This document shows, in pieces, positions 25,872 to 33,519 of a stretch of DNA of 64,000 nt. Location: the NCBI GenBank assembly GCA_963730365.1, contig CAVSRM010000011.1:62001-126000 (forward strand), given 5' to 3'. The position numbers were made by a program, and so were the translations under genes. The notes under the pieces are model-generated. The model had not been told where the DNA came from, made no database searches, and saw nothing but the letters and a program-made list of their open reading frames with translations. The stretch comes from Fodinibacter sp963730365 (lineage in GTDB: Bacteria; Actinomycetota; Actinomycetes; Actinomycetales; Dermatophilaceae). Position 1 is the first letter of the stretch. The number at the start of each line of letters is the position of its first letter.

Positions 25872-26684
25872 TCACCATCCCAGTTCCCGTGCTCGTTGCG
25901 CCCAGTACCGCAGGCCGTCGTACTTCACCCGTGCGATTGCCCCCCGTCGGGTACGACCCGTGGCGGCGTGCTCACTGTGCCGGAGCACCGCCTCGGGGGT
26001 GTAGCGCACGGTCAGGCCCAGGCGGGCGCACTCCTGGCCCAGCCAGAGCTCTTCTCCGAAGAGTGCGAACGGGTAGTCACACGACCCACCGAGGGCGAAG
26101 AAGCGCGGGGTGAGCACGACGCACGAACCGTGTCCTGCGAAGATGCTCGCGCCCGGCTCGACCCCCGTGATGGTTCGCGAGCTGTGGCCACCACGGCGCA
26201 GCAGCAGCAGGTCGGTGACCCGGGGGAACCGGTGGATCGCCGCCAGGATGCGCAGCCGACGAGCCGACGGCGGCGCCAGGAGGTTGGGGTTCTGGTCCAC
26301 GCCAAGGCTGCCGATCACGGCCGGCGCCAAGGATCCGACGCCGGGGTTCGCCTCGGAGACGTCCACCATCGTCTGGACGCAGCCGGGCTCCGCGACCAGG
26401 TCGCAGTTGGAGAGCACGACAGGTCGTGTGGTGTCGATGTCGGGAAGCGCGCGTTGGAGTGCGGGCAGGTATCCGGGGTTGTCCTCGGCCGACATCACCC
26501 GCACTCGCGCGTCGCCCGCGAAGGCCTGCTCCGCCGCACGGGCGTCGCCGGGCTTGTTCGCGCAGAGCACGATGTCGACGTCGGTCGTGGCTCCGAGGGA
26601 CGCCACCAGCGCTCTGGCGTCGTCCACGCCTCCATAGGACACGATCACCCAGGTGAGGCGCCCCCGCGCGGGCGTGGAGCTCAT
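25872..26684 (-). CDS. glycosyltransferase family 2 (rhamnosyltransferase-like)
   Basis: 270-aa GT2-type protein. The N-terminal nucleotide-sugar fold is visible as TWVIVSYGGVDDARALV, then EDNPGYLPALQRAL and the aspartate-containing strand VVLSNCDLVAEPG. FALFGEELWLGQECARLG (about 210-228) matches the acceptor-side motif of rhamnosyltransferase-like GT2 enzymes. The start at 26684 overlaps the preceding gene's stop (ATGA), so it is translated as part of the 29022-25872 operon. Donor and acceptor are unknown. Confidence 0.85.
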   Translation of the reverse strand: MSSTPARGRLTWVIVSYGGVDDARALVASLGATTDVDIVLCANKPGDARAAEQAFAGDARVRVMSAEDNPGYLPALQRALPDIDTTRPVVLSNCDLVAEPGCVQTMVDVSEANPGVGSLAPAVIGSLGVDQNPNLLAPPSARRLRILAAIHRFPRVTDLLLLRRGGHSSRTITGVEPGASIFAGHGSCVVLTPRFFALGGSCDYPFALFGEELWLGQECARLGLTVRYTPEAVLRHSEHAATGRTRRGAIARVKYDGLRYWAQRARELGW

Positions 26685-27525
26685 GCGTCGTTCCCCACGG
26701 GCTGGGTGGCGTGACCCCGTCGGAACAGCAGGCCGTAGACCCGCTTGAGCAGCACGGGGGGAATGAGCCTGAAGGAGGACCGGACCACCATGTTTCGAAC
26801 CAGCAGCACGGGCCCGATCGTGCCGCAGGCGAGGAGTCGACGCTGGATCGCCCACTCGAGGCGCACCATCGACCAGCCGGAGCGCCGGGAGATCATGCCG
26901 TCACCGGCGTTGAACAGGACGAGCGGCTCGGGCAGGTTCTCGGCGCGGGCACCCCCCGCCAGCATCCGGGCGAACAGGTCGTAGTCCTGCATGTAGCGAA
27001 GGTCGGCGTACCCTCCGACGTCCAGCGCGAGCTGGCGCCGGAAGACGACAGTGGGGTTGTTGATCGGGTTGTTGAGGCGCATCCGGGCGCGGATCGCGTC
27101 GTGGGTCCGGGGGTTGGTGCGGACACCGACGACGTTCTCCGGGCTTCCCTCGAACTCCGTCATGGCCGAGCCGACGATGTCCAGACCTCGCGAGCGCACG
27201 GCATCCATCTGCCGTTCCAGCCGGTTGGGCAGGGAGATGTCGTCGGAGTCGTGACGTGCGACGAAGTCACCGCTCGCAGCCTCCAGACCATGCGCGGAGG
27301 CGAGCCCGCTGCCGACGTTGTGGGGGAGTCGCTCCACCGTCACGAGAGGGTGTTGTGCGCGGCGTGCGATCGCTGCGTCGAGGTCACCCGGCACCGGTCC
27401 GTCGACCACGACGAGCAGCTCGTCGGGGGGAGGGTCTGTCCCAGGAGGGAGTCGAAGGAGCGCTCCAGCTCCTCGACGGAGGTCCCGGCGTAGGTCGTCA
27501 TCAGCACGGTCACGGATGGGGTCAC
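26681..27525 (-). pseudogene. glycosyltransferase family 2, frameshifted at a homopolymer
   Basis: The N-terminal part, starting GTG 27525, reads PSVTVLMTTYAGTSVEELE and LLGQTLPP, then leaves frame. The remainder continues in another frame as DELLVVVDGPVPGDLDAAI, ARHDSDDISLPNRLERQMD and the GT2 C-terminal half with LRYMQDYDLFARML. The switch falls on a run of six G (plus strand 27425-27430). One more base would restore LPPDELLVVVDG and a protein of about 281 residues. It is either a sequencing error or a true phase-variable or inactivated gene; all downstream motifs are intact, so decay is recent at most. Confidence 0.85.
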
Positions 27526-27534
27526 CGGTCGATC

Positions 27535-29022
27535 CTAGGTGCTCGGCACCGCGCTGGGACGACCTCGCAGGGTGGCCCACAGCGCGAGGACGTCGCTGCG
27601 GTTGAGGGCGACCCAGAGAAGGCCGAAAACCACGGCGGCACCGACCTGGACCGCCGCCCCACCGAGGCCCGCGAGGTCGCGGGTCGCTACTGCGAGGGCC
27701 ACGACGAGTGCGGTGCCTCCGAGCAGCTTGGCCGCCAGACCCCACCAGTGATGCCGCTCGACCCGCCACACCGCGGCGAGGATCCCCAGCGAGGCAGCCC
27801 CGGAGCCCACGAGGTAGCCCAGGGCCACGCCGGTCGTCCCGAGAGCGGGCACGAGAAGGGGCCACGCGGCCACGCTCAACACGAAACCGGTGAGGTTGAT
27901 GTAGGCCACCGCGCGCGGGCCCCGGAGCCGGGTCGACTGCAGGGTGGTCGCGCCCCCCAGAGCGATCGAGGTGAGCATCACGGCGATGAGCAGAACGGGC
28001 AGCACGTCTGCCGCCGCGGCGAATTCGGGCCCCCACATGACGGAGATCGCGATGGGGCTGACGATGACGAGCACCCCGAAGAGACCCACGAAGATGGCCG
28101 TGAGCCGGCGGGCGATCGCGTCGCTCTGCGCGTGCACGCCCCGGCGGTCGCCCCGCCCGGCCGCGGCCACCAGAGGGGGCACGAACACCGTGCTCAGGGC
28201 GATCGAGAGCATCGATGCGGGTGTGGCGAGCGTGAGGGCCGCCGCGTAGTCGCCGGCCTGAGCCCTGCCGACGTAGGCGTGGGCGGCGATCTGGGACACC
28301 TGGAGGAGTCCGCCGCTGGCCACGCCGCTCAACGCACCGAAGAGCACGAACTGGTCGATCTGTCGGCGGAGGCCGCGCTCCACCCGTCCGTTCGCCCTGG
28401 CGGGCCAGGACACGACGGCGAAGAGTGCGTAGCCCAGCGCCAGGGGCAGCAGCGCCAGGTACGTGAGGTCGAGGGCCAGCACCACGACCACGGCGACCAG
28501 CGCCACCGCCCCGGCGATCGTGTCCCACAGGGCCACGTGCCTGAACCGGAGCGCGCCGTACTGGATCCCCCGGAGGGTCACGTACATCGAGTAGGCGAAC
28601 GCGAGCAGCACGGTGCCGATGGTCTGGGCCGGGCCGAAGCCGAGCAGCAGTGAGCCGACGAGGGCGATCCCGGTCGGCAGCAGCATGCTGATGAAGGCGG
28701 TCCGAAGGGCGATGTGGCGGGCGACCGTGGCCGCCCCCTCGGCGTCGTCGAGGGTAGCGCGGGCGGCGACGAAGCGCGTCCCTCCGACAGCCGCAGGCGC
28801 CGCCCAGAGCTGGCTGGAGAGCACCGACAGCGACAGGGACGTGTTGGTCTGGCCGAGCAGCTCGCGCGACCCGAGGTGACCGATGATCAAGCCGTATCCG
28901 AGCCGAGCCAGGCCCTGCACGGCCGTGGCATAGGTGCTCAGGGCGGCCCGCCCGCGCAGGCTGGTGGTGTCACGAGGGCGCTGACCCCCGGCTTCCTCAG
29001 GGGTCGGAGGCGGGGACGTCAC
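27535..29022 (-). CDS. MOP-superfamily polysaccharide flippase (Wzx-like)
   Basis: 495-aa membrane protein with about 12-14 hydrophobic segments, matching the Wzx/MATE-type oligosaccharide flippase layout. The N-terminal helix pair around YATAVQGLARLGYGLIIGHL and the later GALSGVASGGLLQVSQIAAHAYVG-type region are characteristic. It probably moves lipid-linked repeat units across the membrane. It is the first gene of an apparent operon with the frameshifted GT2 (9 nt gap) and the rhamnosyltransferase-like GT2. The start is GTG. Confidence 0.85.
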   Translation of the reverse strand: MTSPPPTPEEAGGQRPRDTTSLRGRAALSTYATAVQGLARLGYGLIIGHLGSRELLGQTNTSLSLSVLSSQLWAAPAAVGGTRFVAARATLDDAEGAATVARHIALRTAFISMLLPTGIALVGSLLLGFGPAQTIGTVLLAFAYSMYVTLRGIQYGALRFRHVALWDTIAGAVALVAVVVVLALDLTYLALLPLALGYALFAVVSWPARANGRVERGLRRQIDQFVLFGALSGVASGGLLQVSQIAAHAYVGRAQAGDYAAALTLATPASMLSIALSTVFVPPLVAAAGRGDRRGVHAQSDAIARRLTAIFVGLFGVLVIVSPIAISVMWGPEFAAAADVLPVLLIAVMLTSIALGGATTLQSTRLRGPRAVAYINLTGFVLSVAAWPLLVPALGTTGVALGYLVGSGAASLGILAAVWRVERHHWWGLAAKLLGGTALVVALAVATRDLAGLGGAAVQVGAAVVFGLLWVALNRSDVLALWATLRGRPSAVPST

Positions 29023-29291
29023 CGCCGGTGGCCCGGTCGGCGGATCGGGGCCGAGAGGCCCTGCGTGACATCAGGTCGGATGCGAGGGCTCAGCCGGTGT
29101 CGGGCGGGCGAGCTGCTCGGCATCGGGCCAGCATACCGAGCGCCCGGGGTCCTATTTCTGATACCAGAGGTGCTGAAGTATTCTCTCGGGGCCATTTTTG
29201 CGGCATTATCCGCGATGGCCCACCTGAATCCGTGGATTGCGGCGTCGGCGTGTCGTCAGATGTTCGACCACCACTAGCGCTGGGAACCATC
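29023..29291. other. intergenic region upstream of amidase-SpoIID gene
   Basis: 269 bp between divergent genes with a locally A+T-rich stretch at about 29150-29240, unusual here and probably promoter or leader sequence. It holds GAAGTATTCTCT at 29175-29186, similar to a word upstream of the other secreted wall-active gene (33334-33346). I see no coding potential and no riboswitch I can name. Confidence 0.4.
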
Positions 29292-31751
29292 ATGAGAGCT
29301 CTTCCCCTCCTCACCGCCTCCACCCTCCTGGCCGGCGTCGCCGTCGTCGTGCCCGTGGTCAGCGTGGGAGCCACGCCCCATCGGGTCGAGCCGACCGTGA
29401 AGGTGGTGCGGATGCCGGCCGGCTCGCCGTTCGTCAGCGGGAAGCCGCGGGGTCGCGTCGCTCCCTCCCCGAGCGCGACCCCTGCACCGACCGGCGACGG
29501 TTCCGCCGCGGCTGACGCAGAAGGGACCCAGAGCGTCCTCGCCCGCGCGACGGACGGCGCTGACGTGGTGGGGGTGAGCTTCCCCGATTCCGGGACCGCA
29601 CGATCTGCGGAGGTGTCGGTGCGGACCCGGGTGGGCCGCACGTGGGGGCCGTGGACGACGGCCGAGCCGAGTGACGGTGCTCCCGACCCGGGCAGCAGCG
29701 AGGCCCAACGCTCCAAGCCCACGTCCGAGCCGGTGGGCGTCACCGGGTCGGACGAGGTCCAGGTGCGGGTGCGGAGCGCCAGCGGGGCACGCATGGACCG
29801 GTTGTCCGCCACCTTCGTCGACGCAGGCACGAGCGATGCGGACACCGCTCTGGGAGCCGGGCCGGCCGCCTCGGCCGGCGCGGCCGTGGCGAGGCCCGAC
29901 ATCATCAGCCGCGCCCAGTGGGGGGCCGATGAGAGCCTTCGCAACTGCGCGACGAAGACGGTCACGAAGACCACCGGTGCCGTGGTCCACCACACGGTGA
30001 ACGCCAACAGCTACACCGCGTCCCAGGCGGCCTCGATCGTGCGCGGCATCTACGCCTACCACACCACCTCCAACGGTTGGTGCGACATCGGCTACAACTA
30101 CCTGGTCGACAGGTTCGGGCGCTCCTATGAGGGGCGCGTCGGCACGGGGGACCACGACGTCGTCGGGGCGCACGCGGCGGGATTCAACTCCCAGACCGTC
30201 GGGGTCGCGTCCATCGGCACCCACCAGTCAACGGTGACCGGCGCGAGCACGCCGTCATCGGACGTGCTCGGTGCCATCGGCCGGGTCATCGGCTGGAGGG
30301 CCTCGAGCAACGGCTGGGACCCGGCATCCTCAGGTAGCTTCACCTCGGCCGGGAACTCCAAGTACGCCGCCGGAAAGGTGGTGACCAAGCCCCGGGTCAG
30401 CGGGCACCGGGACTTCAACGAGACGTCCTGTCCCGGTGACCTCGCCTACTCGGCGCTCGCCGGCATCCGGTCGACGGCGTCCTCGCTGTACCGGGGGGGT
30501 GGCTCCACGGCCTCCACGACTTCCACCCCCGCCCCGACCGCGGCCGCTGCGCCCGCCCCGACCGCGGCCCCTGCGCCCGCCTCGGCCGCAGCGACCAGCA
30601 GCGAGGTCTACAGCCGCCCGGCGAGCGGTGCGTACTCCTTGTCGGGCCGAGGCTACGGCCACGGCTACGGAATGAGCCAGTACGGCGCCTATGGTGCTGC
30701 GAAGAAGGGCCTGAAGAGCGCTGAAATCCTCGCCTTCTACTACCCCGGCACCAGCCTGGAGCCCTCGATGGGCAACTCCAACCTGCGGGTCCGGCTCACC
30801 GCCGTGGGCTCGGGTGGCACACGCGTCAAGTACCAGTCCGGGCTGACGGTCCGCCTTGGCAGCAAGGTCGGGTCGCTGTACGCCAAGAACGCCGACGGAT
30901 CGGTGCGGCAGGACTGGCGGGTGGTGCGTAGCGGTTCCGGGCTCGTGCTTCAGTGGCTCGAGAAGGGGTCATGGCGCAGCACCTCGAGCTGGCGCGGGGC
31001 CAGCCTCAGTTTCGTCAACCCGAAGGTGAACAAGATCCGCGTGGTGATGCCCGGCGGCACCCAGCGAGACTACCGACGCACGGTGAGCACCCATGCATTC
31101 GGTTCGGCGGCGATGACGGTCAACGTCCTGTCTCTGAACTACTACCTACAGAGCGTCGTCCCGTCGGAGATGCCGGCCTCATGGTCCTCCGCCGCCTTGG
31201 AGGCCCAGGCCGTCGCGGCGCGAACCTTCGCCATGTACTCCAAGCGGGCCCAGCCCTCCACGTCCCTCTTCGACACCTGTGACAGCACCGCCTGCCAGGT
31301 CTTCAAGGGACTTGCGGGATACTCCGCCAGCGGTGGCAACCTGACCCCGTTCGAGAACGCGGCCACAACCGCAGCCGTCTCACGCACCACGAAGCTCGGG
31401 CTGATGTACGCAGGGGCGCCTGCCCTGACCCAGTTCGGCTCATCCAACGGTGGCTACACCCGGGCGTCCTCGTTGCGCTACCAGGTGGCGAAGCAGGACC
31501 CCTACGACGCCGTGCCGTCCGGGTCCACCAGCCGCTGGTCGGCGTCCTTGCCGGTCTCCCGCATCCAGGCGGCCTACCCCACGACGGGGACGCTGAAAGC
31601 AGTGCGGGTCAACTCTCGGGATGGAGTGTCCACGTGGGGGGGACGCACCACGAGTATCACCGTCGAGGGGTCCAAGGGGTCGGTGACGGTGACCGGCGAC
31701 GCGTTCCGCGCAGCCGTGGGTCTGCGCAGCACCTGGTGGACGGTGAGCTAG
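29292..31751 (+). CDS. secreted N-acetylmuramoyl-L-alanine amidase (PGRP-type) fused to SpoIID/LytB domain
   Basis: 819-aa exported protein. A signal peptide (about 1-27, LLTASTLLAGVAVVVPVV) is followed by a beta-rich domain. The peptidoglycan-recognition/amidase_2 domain (about 205-405) has zinc-type histidines in VVHHTV (233-234) and VSGHRDFNETSCPG. After a Thr/Pro/Ala linker, a SpoIID domain (about 450-810) opens with GRGYGHGYGMSQYGAYG and includes VVPSEMPASW and EAQAVAARTFAM. PGRP amidases cut the stem peptide from MurNAc; SpoIID enzymes cleave denuded glycan. The fusion could do both steps in sequence (inference). Confidence 0.92.
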   Translation: MRALPLLTASTLLAGVAVVVPVVSVGATPHRVEPTVKVVRMPAGSPFVSGKPRGRVAPSPSATPAPTGDGSAAADAEGTQSVLARATDGADVVGVSFPDSGTARSAEVSVRTRVGRTWGPWTTAEPSDGAPDPGSSEAQRSKPTSEPVGVTGSDEVQVRVRSASGARMDRLSATFVDAGTSDADTALGAGPAASAGAAVARPDIISRAQWGADESLRNCATKTVTKTTGAVVHHTVNANSYTASQAASIVRGIYAYHTTSNGWCDIGYNYLVDRFGRSYEGRVGTGDHDVVGAHAAGFNSQTVGVASIGTHQSTVTGASTPSSDVLGAIGRVIGWRASSNGWDPASSGSFTSAGNSKYAAGKVVTKPRVSGHRDFNETSCPGDLAYSALAGIRSTASSLYRGGGSTASTTSTPAPTAAAAPAPTAAPAPASAAATSSEVYSRPASGAYSLSGRGYGHGYGMSQYGAYGAAKKGLKSAEILAFYYPGTSLEPSMGNSNLRVRLTAVGSGGTRVKYQSGLTVRLGSKVGSLYAKNADGSVRQDWRVVRSGSGLVLQWLEKGSWRSTSSWRGASLSFVNPKVNKIRVVMPGGTQRDYRRTVSTHAFGSAAMTVNVLSLNYYLQSVVPSEMPASWSSAALEAQAVAARTFAMYSKRAQPSTSLFDTCDSTACQVFKGLAGYSASGGNLTPFENAATTAAVSRTTKLGLMYAGAPALTQFGSSNGGYTRASSLRYQVAKQDPYDAVPSGSTSRWSASLPVSRIQAAYPTTGTLKAVRVNSRDGVSTWGGRTTSITVEGSKGSVTVTGDAFRAAVGLRSTWWTVS

Positions 31752-31801
31752 GCACGGGCGATGTCGGGGGCGGGCCTGCCGCGCGGGCGCGTGCCTCACC
31801 C

Positions 31802-32440
31802 TCACCCCAGCTCGGTGCTCAGCGAAGCGCCGGTGGCCTCTCGCACCTGCTCCTCGGTGACGTCGGGGGCGAGTTCGCGCAGCACCAGGCCGTGGTCGGT
31901 GATGTCGATGACGGCGAGGTCGGTGATGATGCGTTGGACGACGGCTTTGCCGGTCAGGGGCAGGGTGCATTCCCGGACGATCTTGTGGGTGCCGTCCTTG
32001 GCGAGGTGCTCCATCAGGACGATGACCTTCTTCGCGCCGTGGACGAGGTCCATGGCTCCGCCCATGCCCTTGACCATCTTGCCGGGGATCATCCAGTTCG
32101 CGATGTCGCCGGTGGCGCTGACCTGCATGGCGCCGAGGATAGCGGCGTCGACCTTCCCGCCGCGGATCATCCCGAAGGAGGTGGCGGAGTCGAAGTAGGA
32201 GGCGCCCCGGCGAACGGTGACGGTTTCCTTGCCGGCGTTGATGAGGTCGGGGTCGACCGCGTCCTCGGTGGGGTAGGCGCCCACGCCGAGGATGCCGTTC
32301 TCGGACTGCAGGACGATCTCGACGTCGTCGGGGACGTAGTTCGGCACGAGGGTGGGCAGTCCGATGCCGAGGTTGACGTAGGCGCCGTCCTGGAGCTCGG
32401 CGGCGGCGCGGGCGGCCATCTGCTGGCGGGTCAGCGGCAT
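31802..32440 (-). CDS. scoB: 3-oxoacid CoA-transferase subunit B
   Basis: 212-aa beta subunit of a succinyl-CoA:3-oxoacid (acetoacetate) CoA-transferase. The enzyme exchanges CoA between succinyl-CoA and acetoacetate in ketone-body or butanoate metabolism. The catalytic glutamate lies in the conserved SENGILGVG. VNLGIGLPTLVPNY near the start and GAMDLVHGAKKVIVLMEH are typical. It follows subunit A with a 2-nt gap, so the two are co-translated. The frame stays open beyond 32440, but MPLTRQQMA matches family starts. Confidence 0.94.
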   Translation of the reverse strand: MPLTRQQMAARAAAELQDGAYVNLGIGLPTLVPNYVPDDVEIVLQSENGILGVGAYPTEDAVDPDLINAGKETVTVRRGASYFDSATSFGMIRGGKVDAAILGAMQVSATGDIANWMIPGKMVKGMGGAMDLVHGAKKVIVLMEHLAKDGTHKIVRECTLPLTGKAVVQRIITDLAVIDITDHGLVLRELAPDVTEEQVREATGASLSTELG

Positions 32441-32442
32441 GC

Positions 32443-33222
32443 TCAGGCCTCCACGGTGTCGGTGACGGTGCGCTTCTCGATGCGCTTGTCGGCGGCCTGC
32501 TCCGGGGTCAGGCGCAGCACCCTTTGGACGTAGATGCCCGGCAGGTGTACCTCGTCGGGGTCGATCTCCCCGGGTTCGACGAGCTCTTCGACCTCGGCCA
32601 CCGTGACCCGCCCGGCCATCGCGCACAACGGGTTGAAGTTGCGGCTGGACTTGTTGAACACCAGGTTCCCGTGCCGGTCACCCTTCCACGCCCGGACCAG
32701 GGCGAAGTCGGCGACGATGGCGTTCTCCAGCACGTACTCACGCGAGATGCCGTCGCGTTCGAAGACCCGCACCTCCTTCGCGGGGGAGGCGACCTGCACG
32801 GTCCCGTCCGCGGCGTACCGCCATGGCAGGCCACCGTCGGCGACCTGGGACCCCACCCCGGTCGGGGTGAAGAAGGCCGGGATCCCCGCCCCACCAGCGC
32901 GCAACCGCTCGGCCAAGGTGCCCTGCGGGGTCAGCTCCACCTCCAGCTCGCCCTCGAGGTACTGCCGGGCGAACTCCTTGTTCTCCCCGACGTAGGAGGA
33001 GACCATCCGCCGGATCTGCCGGGCGCCCAGCAGGATGCCCAGACCCCAGTCGTCGACACCGCAGTTGTTCGACACGACCTCCAGGTCCCGTATGCCGTTG
33101 GCATGCAGCTCGGCGATGAGCACCGACGGGATACCGCACAACCCGAACCCACCGACGGCCAGCGTTGCCCCGTCGGAGATCCCAGCCACGGCCTCGGCAA
33201 GACTGGCGACGACTTTGTCCAT
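32443..33222 (-). CDS. scoA: 3-oxoacid CoA-transferase subunit A
   Basis: 259-aa alpha subunit of the same CoA-transferase. Landmarks are VGGFGLCGIPSVLI (CoA-binding glycine motif), VSNNCGVDDWGLG, YVGENKEFARQYL and GNLVFNKSSRNFNP. Active enzyme is an alpha2beta2 tetramer with subunit B. ATG 33222 lies 6 nt after a TAGAGT hexamer, so the operon probably gives a leaderless mRNA. It is flanked on both sides by secreted wall-active genes; no functional link is evident. Confidence 0.94.
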   Translation of the reverse strand: MDKVVASLAEAVAGISDGATLAVGGFGLCGIPSVLIAELHANGIRDLEVVSNNCGVDDWGLGILLGARQIRRMVSSYVGENKEFARQYLEGELEVELTPQGTLAERLRAGGAGIPAFFTPTGVGSQVADGGLPWRYAADGTVQVASPAKEVRVFERDGISREYVLENAIVADFALVRAWKGDRHGNLVFNKSSRNFNPLCAMAGRVTVAEVEELVEPGEIDPDEVHLPGIYVQRVLRLTPEQAADKRIEKRTVTDTVEA

Positions 33223-33228
33223 GACCGC

Positions 33229-33234
33229 ACTCTA
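33229..33234 (-). promoter_or_regulatory. -10 hexamer for scoAB (leaderless)
   Basis: TAGAGT on the minus strand, 6 nt before ATG 33222. Confidence 0.5.
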
Positions 33235-33519
33235 GTGACAGCCCGGTCGCGTCGCATGACGCGGTCTTCACGCATGATTTGCGCCCCAAAGAACTCCTGA
33301 CGGAAGAATCTGCGGCGATGCGCGCAGCGTATCGAAGTACATCTCTGTAATTCACGCGAAGCCCTTGCGGCGAGCCCGTGACAGGTGGGACAACAGTGAG
33401 GCTCGGTCTACTCAAGTTGCGGATGTGACGTCTGTGGCGAGGAGGTGGCCGAGTTCTTCCGCCCCTGTGACTCGCCGCGCCGCCGGTGAGGCGCCCCCCT
33501 GTTCGAGGAGTCCCCCGTC
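33235..33519. other. intergenic region upstream of peptidoglycan-binding protein gene
   Basis: 285 bp with an A+T-rich patch at about 33270-33360 that contains GAAGTACATCTCT (33334-33346), resembling a word before the amidase-SpoIID gene. A ribosome site GAGGAG precedes GTG 33520. A long 5' leader is possible. No gene is seen. Confidence 0.4.

Noticed and set aside
29023..29291. c-di-AMP (ydaO) riboswitch before the amidase gene
   Set aside because: Wall hydrolase genes in actinobacteria often have one, but I could not recognise its conserved elements here.
31750..31796. Terminator hairpin AGGCACG / CGTGCCT between the amidase and scoB genes
   Set aside because: The arms are only 7 bp with a 33-nt loop and overlap the stop codon; too weak to list as a feature.
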